A stretch of 64,000 nt of DNA from Mangifera indica (taxonomy: Eukaryota > Streptophyta > Magnoliopsida > Sapindales > Anacardiaceae): assembly GCF_011075055.1 (NCBI RefSeq), contig NC_058148.1, positions 2,809,322 to 2,873,321 of the forward strand, in the 5' to 3' direction. The number at the start of each line of letters is the position of its first letter. Positions within the stretch are counted from its first letter, which is position 1. Under the pieces are notes generated by a model, which was not told where the DNA came from, made no database searches, and was given only the letters and a program-made list of their open reading frames with translations. The position numbers were made by a program, and so were the translations under genes. Below, one piece after another: positions 11,708 through 22,872 of this stretch.

Positions 11708-12626
11708 CTATATAACCTTCATTGTCTTCTTTTTCGATCTACCAATTTTGAGGAGAGGACAATCATATTTGATGTGTCCCGGTTTCTTGCATTTATAGCA
11801 CATAACTTGTTTTTTCCTTTGTCTTTCTTCTTTTTCACCTTTAGTAGCCTCAATTTTTATGAAGTTTCCATTTCTTTTTAGTTTTCTATTTCTTAGAAGT
11901 TTTCCAATCTTCCTAGTCAAAAGTGTAATATCTTCATCTTCATCATTTGATTTCTCCTTTTCTTCTTTTAGGAACTTTTCACTCTCTTTGATGGATGATC
12001 TGAAGGTGATACTTTTTTTCTTTTTCTCCACTTCTTTAATTTGTCGTTGTTTCATAGTGAGCTCATGAATAAGAAATGACCCCAAAAGTTCTTCAAGAGG
12101 TAAAGTCTTGACATCTTTTGCTTATTTGATTGCTGTCACATTAGGATCCCAAGAAGGAGGCAAACACCTAAGAAGTTTATTGACATTTTCTTCATTAGTG
12201 TAAACCTTACCAAGATTTTTCAATTCATTTTCAATGGTAATAAATCTATCAAACATGTCACTAATAGTCTCATCTTCTTTCATTTTGAATAACTCATATA
12301 AATGTGTGAACATGCTAATTTTAGTCTCTTTGGCTTATGAAGTTCCCTTATTTGACACCATCAGTAATTCCCAAATTTCTTTAGTTGAGGTACAAGTTTG
12401 TACCTTGTTAAAGTTATATTCATTTAATGCATATTCTAACATTAATGACAATATTTTTCTTATCTTGAGGGGTCATTTTTTCCTTAGTTTTGGGTACTTG
12501 TATTCCATCTACTTCTTTCATAGGAACAAAAGGTTCATTTTGCACTACATCCCATAATTCATAATCACTTTGAAGAAACATCGACATACGATTTTTCCAA
12601 TTGGTATATCTCATGTTATCAAACAA
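11708..12626 (-). pseudogene. copia gag with CCHC zinc knuckle
   Basis: The N-terminal part reads YTNWKNRMSMFLQSDYELW (12420-12626), typical of copia gag. The middle (12122-12313) has MFTHLYELFKMKEDETISDM and the LLRCLPPSWDP block. The C-terminal part (11708-12085) is highly basic and acidic with a CCHC knuckle CYKCKKPGHIKYDCP. Gag forms the particle and binds element RNA. The pieces are separated by stops and frame changes, so no complete product is possible. Confidence 0.85.
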
Positions 12627-12726
12627 TGACGGTCTAATGGTGCAAGCCTTTCACTAACAGTATGAGATTTTTCTAGGTTTATGGCTATTGCTCTAAACGG
12701 TTAAGTTTACGAAAATAAGCAATCTT

Positions 12727-12738
12727 GCTCTGATACCA
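12727..12738 (-). other. Primer binding site of the SIRE-like copia element
   Basis: The minus strand reads TGGTATCAGAGC, a perfect match to the initiator methionine tRNA 3' end used by most plant copia elements. It fixes the element as minus-strand and places its 5' LTR on the higher-coordinate side. Confidence 0.9.
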
Positions 12739-12748
12739 ATTAAAGAAT

Positions 12749-13800
12749 TGAATGGCCTAAGAGTGGGGTGAGTTAGGCAATCTAATACAGTCTTTACAAA
12801 TTAAAGAATTAAATCAATTTATTTAATTTAATGAATGTTGACTATTTTAATTCAATTTATGAAAATGACAAGAGATATTTTGAATAATCAACACAATCAA
12901 AATAACATAACACAAAATATAAGTTTGAGAGATGAGAAAATTAAACACGCGATATATAGTAGTTTGGCATAACCTGCCCTATGTCTGCTCCTCTATGCTA
13001 TCTCCCTTGGAGTATTCCACTAACCCTTGGTTCCTAAAATCCCAACCAAGCTTTTCTTCATAACAAAATAGCTTTCAAGGTGCTATTAACCTTTATAAAC
13101 ACTAAAACTCAATTTCTTTCACTAAAAAATTTCTAGTCTCTTCAAGAGTGAACCTTACTCTGTTATAGTGCAAATTTTTTTATGAATTTGAAATATAATC
13201 TTTCTCAAAAAGTGTATATGAAAATTTAAGCTTAGTACAACCCAATGCAAATAAAATGAAAAATATGTAAACAAGGGTTTTGAATAGAGAAGAGAATTTA
13301 CAAGTGAATAGCTCAAAATTGATTTGCTCTCAAATATATGAAAGTTCTAAGAGGTAAAAGTTAATCCCAAGGGGATTTGATTAGGTTTGTATAAGAAAAA
13401 ATGAAAAAAGTTACTATTGTGCATAAAAACTAGTTGTTTTAAGTTTCTAAAAAATGCAAAATTCGGTTAATGGATGTAATTCGATTAACCGGATGTGATG
13501 TGGCACTTCCATGGTATTTATGTCACACTAGCCGTTAGAAAATTTATAGCACAATTCGATCAACTGAAAGAAATTTTGTCTATCGAATTTTTGAAAGTTA
13601 AAATATATGGCTTCTAGATGATTCGAAAGCTATCATCGAAGAATTCGATTGGTCAAATTTGGTCAACAAAATTGTATTAATTTTACCCTTTAAATTTTTG
13701 AAAATTTGTATTTGTCCCTTAAACCTTTGAAAATTTGTATTTGCATAAACAGACCTCATTTTTAACTATGCATGGTCAATTCCTTCATTTAATCATCTTT
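12749..13800 (-). repeat. Putative 5' LTR of the SIRE-like copia element
   Basis: The LTR should begin on the plus strand at TGAATGGCCTAAGAGTGGGG (12749), ten bases outside the primer site. It includes AACCTGCCCTATGTCTGCTC (12970-12990) and several diverged copies of an ATTCGATTAACCGGA-like motif at 13450-13670. With no 3' partner, the outer end cannot be fixed. Confidence 0.5.
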
Positions 13801-15387
13801 ATGCCTTTCTTTACAAGTATGCATAAGCGAGCATGATCAGGTGCACGAGCGTGCATCCTATCCTAATTGTAAATACTTAAACACTTAACCATTTTCAACC
13901 TATGTACTTCTTATAGGTATTTCTGTTATTCTACCCTAAGTACAGTTGCTTATTCTTAATATATGGATGTACCTCCTATCCTAGTCATCTATTTATGAGT
14001 TGGTGATATCCAACCATTGTTAGTTTACCAAAAAACATTTGTCAATTTATGGGTTTCACATAAACGAGCGTGCATCCTTTATTGCATGATTGTTCATGAC
14101 CTAAAAATTAAGTTGTTCCAAGCATCTCACGACCTTGTCTGTACTTGGAATAGCCATGTATGACATTTGGAAAATGTAAAATAGGCCTATTTTCATATCC
14201 AATGGTTTCTAATTGATATCTTAAACATATATGACATATTTTGTTCAACCCAACATGCTTTTAAAGTCTCGTGGAGCATAAAAATAACCAATCCTATAAC
14301 AAATTTCATTTAAAAGCCTACACATAATCAATTGCGTGCACACACACAGATATATATATATATATATGTATATTATAAATGACAGAGAGAGAGAGAGATG
14401 TATAAGTTCCTATCATTCCTTAACTTCATAACATCATCATTGTATCCATGGCTGAAATTCCTCAAAATTTACAATATATCGAATGGATAACACAACCATA
14501 TTTAATAACTAACTCTCTCTCTCCATCATAGATAAACATGTTGTCATTATCATATTAACAATGAAAACATCAAATCAAAATCTTAAGATTCCAATATATA
14601 GTAACGTAGATAGAAGAATCCTTACTTACAACTTCCTTCTAACTTACAAATTTAAGGCAAATAAGTCTTCCTTTTCTCTTACACAATCCTTTGTTGGAAA
14701 CCTCCTCTCTATCGCCACGATACATGGGCATCCATAAACCATGCATGATCGTATATCATCTTAAATTCTCAATGCTTAACTCAGTTCCACACCAACTCAA
14801 TCGAAATCATATACAAAACAATAAAACTATGTGCATAACTTTTGTCCTTGAGAAGTACTCATGGGTGTTACAAAGAAAGCTTGGGAAATGATATTAAAGT
14901 GTTGTGAATAAGCCAGTAGTTAGTTTTCAGTACTTGAAGCAGAGGAACAAGTAGTAAGGTTATTCCCAGTTAAGCTAGTAGTTGTAAGTGCTAAGCATAT
15001 AGCAATAGCACACAATAAATCCTAAATAATTGTGATCGAAAAACCCTAAATCATAATCCATAACTAACTTGCATAAGGACAAACTAGGCTTAAGAATAAT
15101 GTAGTTACGATCACATGACAAATTGAGTACAAACAACAAATCCATTTTAAACACAATTATTCATAATTTGCTAAAAATACTCACATAAATATTTTTCTAA
15201 GATTAACTTACCAACTAAATTTTGAATACTAACATTTGATGAGAGAATGAATACTAAAAACAACACTTTCTTTATCGTTTTCTTGCAATAAAAAATAAAA
15301 CTTACACAACCTCAAATATTTAATTATGCTACTCATTCAGAAACATTAATCTATAAACACATACTAACCTTAAGTTAAATATCAGGG
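13800..15387. other. Noncoding stretch with a compound microsatellite
   Basis: No gene or paired repeat is seen. A compound CA / TA / GA microsatellite lies at about 14338-14398. The motif pair ACGAGCGTGCATCCT (13846) and ACGAGCGTGCATCCTTT (14064) is a short direct repeat about 220 bases apart. A continuous open frame at 14691-14891 shows no family resemblance. Confidence 0.45.
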
Positions 15388-15396
15388 TTTGATAGT

Positions 15397-16710
15397 AGGA
15401 AAATGTATTTCCCACTAAAACTATGCTAAATGATAGGTCATACCCTGAAAGTCTAAAAATGACAAATTCTCACCTTTTATCAATTATTTCTGTCAACTTT
15501 AAATCTAAAAAGTACATTCAAGCAATTTTATCTATCTAATTTCAAATTAAATTAAAATTAAATTATTTTATATTTTTATTTTAAAATTAAATTAAATTAT
15601 TTTAAATTCAAATAATTTTATTTTTTTTCCTTTTTTACTTTTCTTCTCTCTATTAAGCCCTCTTCATTTTCTTCCTTAACACAAACTATCTCACTTTTAA
15701 AGTTGAAGAGATGGAGGTCATGCGCCAATCCCATGTTGGTGACTTGGTGGGGCACCAAGGAAGGCAAAAGTTGTTTAGTATTTGTTGCAATTAGAGAAAA
15801 AGGGGAAATCCGAGTAGAACCTTTGTTTGTCTTTATAAAGGAAACTCAACTTTTCCATATACCAAGCCTTTTTCTGCAATACCTCTCTAATATCAAAGAA
15901 TCCATATTTGACAAGGCGTTGGAGGCCCTTAACCCTTTATTAGTAAGATAGGTTTTGGCCTACCCCAACTCCAAACCAAATAAATAATGGCAAAGCCAAA
16001 TCCCAATCGGGTTTTATACACTTGTGTGCTTTACTAATAACGTAGAACTTTGATTTGTTTGGTTAATCACAATTGCAAGCAGTGTTTGAATCGTGTAGCT
16101 CAAAGTTGATGGAAGAAATAATCCATCAAGGTGGCAGCAAAGAATAAGGTCAAAGGTGATCGAAAAGGAGGAATTTCTTCTATTGTTGGGATCGATTCAT
16201 CATCGCCACCTTGCTTATATCTTCATAGACGAGGGAGTTGGCTAAGCAAATTAAAGGTTGAAATGCCAATCCATTGATCATTCCTCGCTAATGAAATAAT
16301 TGATTTAGTGATGTAATAACTTATGACTTATCTAAGGACAAGGTCATTGTCCCTTATGTTGAGAAATAAATTTGGGTAGGCATCTAAGTTAAAGTCAGCA
16401 TATATGTGCCAAACTACAATAGATGAGGCTACAAATTCAGCTTGACTTCTCTTGGAATGAGTTATTGGAATCTAGGAGAAAAAGGCGAGAGTGGACAAGG
16501 ATAAAAGAATTATTAATGATTTGTGAAAACAGTAAAGGATATTTTTGTCTTTTCTTTTAATAAGGGTATTTTCTTTTTTTCATTTTTGCTCAAAAAATGT
16601 GATAGAATTTTTTGATAGAATTGACGCAAGGTAAAATTTATCATTTTCGGACTTTAAAAGTGAAAATTTGTCATTTTAATATAGTTTGGATGGGAAGTGA
16701 GTATTTTCCT
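15397..16710. mobile_element. Non-autonomous Mutator-like element (1314 bp)
   Basis: Terminal inverted repeats of about 80-100 bp begin AGGAAAATGTATTTCCCACT at the left and, on the opposite strand, AGGAAAATACTCACTTCCCA at the right. Both continue through AAACTAT and AATGACAAATT.TCAC. The flanks are TTTGATAGT (15388-15396) and TTTGATAGC (16711-16719), a 9-bp target duplication with one mismatch, as expected for Mutator-like elements. The interior has no transposase. It is less AT-rich than its edges and holds an 82-codon open frame (15703-15951) with no recognised family, so a captured gene fragment (Pack-MULE) is possible but unproven. Confidence 0.75.
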
Positions 16711-16719
16711 TTTGATAGC

Positions 16720-17870
16720 ACTTATATTTAATAGATCTTTAAAAAGAGGGATTATATCATGTACCTTCACGAGATCTTGATGTGGTTTTAGTTCAAGTTC
16801 AAATAGTAGGTGAGTTATATTGGGATGATCAAGCAAGTTCAATTCCAAACACAACTCTAAACTACCATAACTCAATAAAAAAATAAGTTTCAGCCAAGTA
16901 GATTTCAAGAGAAATTTCGACCAAGGGAGAAAATGATAAGAGATGAGAGTAAGAACAAGTAAACAACAATTTAACCAATAAACCAAGGCCTAAAGGGAAA
17001 CCCACCAACCTGAATCACCACCAACCCTTTGGTCAAAAGTTGGATAAAGAGGAATTGCAAACACTTGCAAGGAAGATTTTCTTTAATATTCAAGCTAAGT
17101 AAAAAAAACGTACATCACCCAAGGAGCCTTTAAATAGGCTTCAAACTATATTTAAATGCAACCTAAATGAAGCTACATTATATTTCAAGCTCATTTCAAA
17201 GACATTTGGCTCCAATCTTCATGTTAATCCCAAAGAAGAATGTAAGGCAAGGGAAGGCCAAATTGTCATGAATTGCCTTGCCAATAGAAGAAATTCCTAA
17301 AGCCATGTGATATGTCCCAAAGAAGAATGTAAGGCAAGGGAAGGCCAAATTGTCATGAATTGCCTTGCCAAAAGAAGTAATTCCTAGAGCCATGTGATAT
17401 GTCAACTCTTGTCTCTTTCTTTGAGCTTCTTGACTTGCTTAGCTTCACCCAAGGCAACTAACAAACTGAATTAAACATAGTTTAGCACAAACAACAAGTA
17501 AAGTGCATGAATAGACAATAAAACACCTAAAGCTAATTAAACACTCTATTGGGCTTGTTAGACTTTTCATGGACCCAAGTGATAAGAGAGTGACCAAAGG
17601 AGGGCTTGGGACCCCAAAATGAAGGAAGGGACGAAATGGGCTTGAACATAGCTTGGGTTTGTGTTTGCCCCTCTTCAAAACAAGGTTTTGGGCTTCACAC
17701 TTCATGTAGGGCCGAATTTGTCAAGTGATGAGATTGGACTTGGTATTCTTCTATTGGTCTTGATTGGATTGCACTTGATGGAGCCTTAGATAGACTATGG
17801 ATCGAGCATGGACCTTCAATTGGATTCCAGTTTGGATCAGATCTTTTAATTTATATATATCTAAACATTT
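16720..17870. other. Unassigned stretch, possibly old LTR sequence
   Basis: Read on the minus strand, it has a TATA-like CCTATTTAAAGGC (near 17120-17140), followed by CTCCTTGGGTGATG and a long pyrimidine-biased leader, which looks like LTR U3/R sequence. No partner LTR, primer site or polyprotein is seen in the window, so no element is called. The open frames at 16654-16986 and 17445-17705 match nothing I know. Confidence 0.3.
17228..17401. repeat. Tandem duplication, 87-bp unit, two copies
   Basis: Two direct copies (17228-17314 and 17315-17401) differ at only a few positions (for example AATAGAAGAAATT versus AAAAGAAGTAATT). Each copy contains an imperfect inverted repeat in which AAGGCAAGG pairs with the later GCCTTGCC, so each unit could fold. 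The duplication is in phase on the minus strand and leaves a repeated peptide open frame (17196-17405), probably without meaning. Confidence 0.9.
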
Positions 17871-18615
17871 TCATAAGTTATAAAAATGAAAATACTAAAA
17901 TTATTTTTAAAAAAATCCCTCCTAATAATTAGCTCTTTATAATTTCCAAAAGACTTGTATAATTTTCAAACTAAATTTCTGAATTGGTATCAATTTGAGT
18001 TATGTTCTTTAACTATTTCCAAAATTTTAAAGATACAATTTAATGAATGTATAATTCTATGAGATGTCGATATATTAAAGGACTGATTTGATAACAACAA
18101 TATAATGTAAAGTAATACATTATTTACTATCTAAATTTCGAAATGTGTAAGAATTACTTCTGTAAATAGCGTCAACCTTATTAGAGGGATTGGCAACTTC
18201 TTGAAATTTATAAGTAATTTCTGAAATTTACCCAATAATTATGAATTTATGAGCCAGATCTTCAAAATAATAGGAGATGGCAACCAAAATTAGTATTCAT
18301 GTAGGCAATAACAGACCCAGGATTTTGTTGATAAGGCCCTTGTGTCATTGTTTATCAATTAATTAGTGAAAACTTATTTAAAATCACATAATCTTGATAA
18401 AGAGAATAATACAGTATCAAAAGTTAAAAGAAAAAAAATGTAACAACACAATTAATTTTTTACATAGTAAAATATCTTCAATGTGCAGAGAACAAAAAAG
18501 GAAAAATGATCTATTTAAATCTAATATAATCACAATGGTTCACAACAACCGCAATTTACACAAAATATATCATACAAATTTAGAGTTCAATTACAACTCT
18601 TACACAAATAAAATA
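17870..18615. other. AT-rich noncoding stretch
   Basis: No gene, RNA or structured repeat is seen. The open frame that begins at 18394 runs into the TRIM element and is not considered coding. Confidence 0.45.
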
Positions 18616-19237
18616 CATAAACATTCTTGGTCTAATAGTCTGATTCATTGTCAAGATATTATCTACTTTGGATACACAGTTTATCATTGTTTTGTTTTTA
18701 GGCTTTGGAAGCTAAAACAGATCTTAACAGTTTAAAGAGCTCAAAGAACTCAGATTTTTTAACTAGTCAAATCTTCTTATCCCCAAGCAAACCAATCAAA
18801 TCTTCTCATCTTCAAGCAATATGGGATGCACAGACAGAGTACTGACAAACTTAATATCTTTCTTGTACTTTGTCGTGTGGGATTTGTTTAAGGGTATCAC
18901 ATACACCCTTTTATGGGACTCAGTGTTCTCACACTGAGATTTACTCCACCATCGCTCAAGAGGACATGTGGAGTCGCTTTAATACCATTGTAATATTTCT
19001 GATCCAATAGTTTAGCCTATGTCATGATATTGTCTATTTCGAACATATAGTCTATCATGGGTTTGTTTTTGGGCTTTGTGACCCAAAATACATCTTGATA
19101 GCTTAAGAAGCTTACAGACTATTTAAGTAGTCAAATCTTCTCATCCTCAAGCAATATGGGATGCACAGATAAAATACAAACAAACTCAACATCTCTTTTG
19201 TGCTTTGCTAATATTGGATTTATTTAAGGGTATTACA
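18616..19237 (-). mobile_element. TRIM (miniature LTR retrotransposon)
   Basis: Two direct repeats flank a core of only ~87 bp. The 5' LTR (minus-strand sense) is 18989-19237, 249 bp, starting TGTAATACCC and ending ATATTACA. The 3' LTR is about 18616-18901, starting TGTGATACCC. The core starts with TGGTATTAAAGC (minus strand, 18976-18987), a two-mismatch version of the initiator-Met tRNA primer site. The 3' LTR carries an internal ~28-bp duplication (TCAAATCTTCTYATC.CAAGCAA). No coding capacity exists. The exact 3' LTR end and target duplication are unclear, so the left coordinate is approximate. Confidence 0.75.
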
Positions 19238-20398
19238 TAAAGAGTTACAAATAGATGAATTAAAATCACTAAGAATCAATCGAGCTTTGGGTCATATAAC
19301 TTCGTATCCAACTATAAAAATCAAAACTCAATCGTTTGGATTAAAGATCCACAAAAATAAATTAGAATGTTACACCTAAAGATTTGTATATATGAAAGTC
19401 TATTATTTAAAGATAAAATAAATTAGAATGATATTACTCTTCAATTTAACACAATTTGACAAATATATTAATGCACTAAATGATATCTCATTATATATTG
19501 TATGAAAAATTGGGTAATTTAATGTATTCAAAATCTTAATTCTTATTTTGAATATAACTTGAACATTTGATCAAAATCTCATATGCAGTTTTTACATGAA
19601 TATCTATGTATCTATATATATATATATAAAATCTTAATTCTTATTTTGAACACAATTTAGGGAATTTGATGGGACAAAGAAAATAATAACCGATGAGACA
19701 TAACTGCAAACAACTTACACAAATTAGATAATTAAGATATACACACATTTATAACATTTAATAAAAAGTAAGAAAGAAATAACTAAAGACATTTATAAAA
19801 AAATATACATAAATCGCTTACTATTGTATGAATTTGCTGCATTAATGTTATAATGAAAACAATGTTTGTAAAGCAAAAAAATAAAGCAATAAGAGTTTGA
19901 CACTTCCCATTTTGAAAATAACCCTTAACAAACAAGATTGGAAATTATAGGTGATGAGTAAACCACGAATATTAAATTAAGGAAATAAAAAAAATATTTT
20001 TTAGAAAGGGTAGGCCTCCTTTACCCATTTGCAGATTTTTTTTTCTCAATAAGTTCGCCTCCACATGTGGGGAGGTGTGGATAGAGCACGTAAGAGAGAT
20101 CATTCCACAAACACAAAAATATATTATTTTAAAAAACACTAGCTTTCATTAAGCTATTCTTTTACGAAAGAGAGATCCCATGCAACCGAAAGTGATTTGC
20201 TTAGTAAACCACAAACACTAGCTTTCATTAAGCTATTCTTTTAATCTGAGTGTGTTAAATTTGGATAATCTTTTATTTAAAAAAATTATCACAAAAATAT
20301 ATTAATTTATAACTTATTAGGAAACTTTTTAAATGTATAAAAATTATTGTGTTAAAATCCTGTATTTTTTGCTGTTAGGACCCACATGGCAGCTGCCT
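19238..20398. other. AT-rich noncoding stretch
   Basis: Nothing coding is seen. It contains a short TA run at about 19615-19628, near two copies of AAATCTTAATTCTTATTTTGAA (about 19531 and 19628), and the 31-bp repeat listed separately. Confidence 0.45.
20134..20243. repeat. Perfect 31-bp direct repeat, 79 bp apart
   Basis: The string beginning AAACACTAGCTTTCATTAAG occurs at 20134-20164 and again, unchanged over 31 bases, at 20213-20243. The repeat contains AGCTTTCATTAAGCT, with AGCTT/AAGCT as a short inverted pair. Confidence 0.9.
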
Positions 20399-20401
20399 TA
20401 A

Positions 20402-20883
20402 GGGAGCGTTTGGTTTGGGTAATGTTTGATTACTAAAATAGAAAGATTACCTTGAAGATAGATTACTTAGAAGATTACTGGGTATAAATGATTACTATGT
20501 TTGATAAAATTTGATAGGTATAAATAATTATTGTGTTTGGTTAAAGGTAATAAAAGATTACTAGTAAATTATTTTATTTAAATGTCTTTGAATATAATTA
20601 TTTTTAAATATTTTTTATATTATTTGTCATATTAATTAAAAATAAATTTATTTTTATCTCAAAAAATTAATAAATAATAATTTTTCTATAATAAACTCAA
20701 GATTACCCCAGTAATCTTTAAATACCTAAGGTGAAGGTGGTAATCAGATTACCACCTATATTACCTGTCACGTCAGCATTGATAATAAAAAATTACTGTA
20801 ATCTTTTATTACTGACAAATCAAACAAGAGAATAAAAGATAGATTACCAAGGTAATCTATCTTACCGTCAACCAAACGCACCC
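20402..20883. mobile_element. Tourist-like (PIF/Harbinger) MITE, intact, 482 bp
   Basis: The ends are inverted repeats: GGGAGCGTTTGGTT at the left and AACCAAACGCACCC at the right, whose complement is GGGTGCGTTTGGTT. The flanks are TAA (20399-20401) and TAA (20884-20886), the 3-bp target duplication typical of PIF/Harbinger MITEs. The interior is AT-rich and rich in GATTACC/GGTAATC motifs, so most of the element can fold back on itself. It has no coding capacity. A diverged copy in the same orientation lies at 1-424. Confidence 0.9.
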
Positions 20884-21479
20884 TAAATATTTTTAGACAA
20901 GGTTCCCAATAAAATGTTGGAGATGGAAAGAGTCTCTAAATTAGATTATTTTTTCCTTTTTACTTGCGGGTTTAGATAGATTTCCAAAACTTTTGGAGGA
21001 CATCCATTTTTATAATATTACTTTGTTTGGTTGTGTTATATATACTGTGAATTTAAACTCTCAAAGTAATTTTTAGATAACTGACATTCATTTTTGTATC
21101 ACAGGCCCAACATGGAAAATATATACTTACAATGGATGATAAAGGAGGAAGAAAGTAAATAAATAACAAATTAGATATACAACTTATTATATATACAGCT
21201 GACTGTAAATAGTTTTGCTACCTGCACCGTTTTTGTCTCCGGCGAGTTTAGGATGTAGCCCTACGGGGCTTGTTTTGTCTATATAACTTATTTACTTACC
21301 GAAAAATAAATATTAGTGGATAACATGATTGATTAACAAGAGTCTTGAACTGCATAGTCAATTGAATTAGCTTAAAAGTTTTAGTCAAATGGAGTGGGAA
21401 TACGAAAAAATAAATATGTGCCAAAAAGCTGTTCAAGTTTGTAGAAAAATTTATGATTTTCATTTATTACTTTTTTGGC

Positions 21480-22165
21480 TTGTGTAGTGGTTGAAGAAAA
21501 CAAGAAGAAGGGTTCAATTTGCTTCACTGGAGAAGATTAAAGAAGGTGAGTAGTTCTTTATTAATTTCAATTTTCGCTTCCGTTGATCTAAGGTTAACCC
21601 ACATATTTTGAGTACTTAGAACTCTTGAAATTCACCTGAATAGGTCCTCCTCTCCTTAAACATTTTGAATAACGCTTTCAATAGTTAGAACTATGTATTT
21701 TAAATAATACTTTGTTAATTTTCGGAGAGAGATTTAACTAATATATAGTAATTATTATACTCAAAAGATTTAATAAATCTTAAAGTTCACACTGATGTCG
21801 TACACCTAGATAATAACTCATAAAGTGTATTAGGTTATTTTTAGTGATCACATTAAACTAATCTATAAATTTTTGTTGTATCATTCAACTACTCGGTTTT
21901 GTTAAACTGTGTCAATGCATTAGCTAACATTATTTGTTTATGATGACATGGTAATGTAGATTCAAAGTTGGAGGAAATGGGAACACCAAGAAATTCCAGC
22001 GGCTGACGCAAGTTTGAAAGGGGACGAAATTCCTACTTGCTTTGTTCAATTTTCCTATGAGACAAAATGTTGCTTTAAATATGTAACTCGAGAGAGGATG
22101 ACATTTGTTTCATCTAAGTTATCCAATAATTTGATAGATGGCAACTTGATGCATGGTTATTGAAC
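21480..22165 (+). pseudogene. Possible spliced gene fragment, family unknown
   Basis: A block at about 21490-21547 reads WLKKTRRRVQFASLEKIKE and ends at a good splice donor (GTGAGT, 21547). A second block follows a pyrimidine/TAG acceptor at about 21958-21960; it is open for ~67 codons in one frame (QSWRKWEHQEIPAADASLKG and on to about 22162). Joined in phase, the first block would instead enter another frame and stop after about 15 codons. I do not recognise either block. Codon-like texture and splice signals suggest an old gene fragment. The rest of 20887-22376 shows no coding signal. Confidence 0.25.
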
Positions 22166-22376
22166 TCTACTTGACATTTTAATAAGAGCTTCCTTCTCAA
22201 CCTAAGAAATATGAGAGTCAAGAGTTTCTCTGTGCATAAGAAGCAACAATTTTGGAGTGCATAGTGCATAAGAAGTAAAATCAGTTTATGCTAAATAAAT
22301 CATTTTCAATTTTTGAAGCTAGCCACTTTGGGGCCATGCAATTGTGTGCTTCTTCATAAACATTCATGGTAAATTG

Positions 22377-22872
22377 TGTTAGAAATTTTCTAATATGGGT
22401 TAAAATTTATTATGTTTTTAGTTTAACAAAACCGGATAATTGAATAGTCCAATATTAGTTTACAGATAGACTTAAGTGATTAATAAAGATAAATATAATA
22501 CACTTAAAGATTATCATCTGGGTGGACAACATAAATGTGAGTCTTGAGGTTTATTACACCTTGATGGGGGGTCAATTAACCTACTATATATTGGCTAGGT
22601 CTCTTCTCTAAAACTGCATGTAGTATGCTTGCAGTATAGCTTACCAATACAAAGTTGTCATTGAAGGAGGTTTCTGAAGTAAAAGACCAAGTCACGTCGA
22701 AAGATGATTTCGACATGTAATTTCAGCAACTTTATGAATTCAATTTGCATGGCGATCCATGTATTCCTAAGCCCTAAATTTAAATTCAATGTTTCTAATC
22801 AATGTGTAGATCTTGAGATTATAGTTGATTGATTGATTGATTTTATTCAATTTATACAAAATAAATCTTACA
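22377..22872 (+). repeat. 5' LTR of copia A
   Basis: It starts TGTTAGAAATTTTC and ends AAATCTTACA, and pairs over its full length with 37928-38420. A TATA-like CCTACTATATATTGG near 22578 is kept in the partner and could be the U3 promoter. The GATTGATTGATTGATTTTATTC block near the 3' end is shared. Confidence 0.9.

Larger units (their letters stand above)
7690..13800 (-). mobile_element. Ty1/copia retrotransposon, SIRE/Maximus-like, 3'-truncated and decayed
   Basis: Gag, zinc knuckle, protease region, integrase, reverse transcriptase and RNase H occur in copia order on the minus strand, from about 12626 down to 7890. A tRNA-iMet primer site lies at 12727-12738 next to a putative 5' LTR. No second LTR is found at the low-coordinate end, where the sequence runs into the Ulp1-like gene at about 7690, so the 3' LTR is deleted or was never retained. 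The outer edge of the 5' LTR is unknown, and 13800 is an estimate. The GTGGGGTGAGTTAGG LTR edge and the CGATTAACCGGA-type repeats in the LTR resemble SIRE/Maximus elements. Confidence 0.8.

Noticed and set aside
17196..17405. 69-codon frame with a repeated peptide
   Set aside because: The repetition is the 87-bp DNA duplication read through in phase; no start context or family.
21230..21300. GC-richer block TCTCCGGCGAG...CCCTACGGGG
   Set aside because: Considered as an RNA gene or exon, but no tRNA-like fold, splice signals or open frame could be supported.
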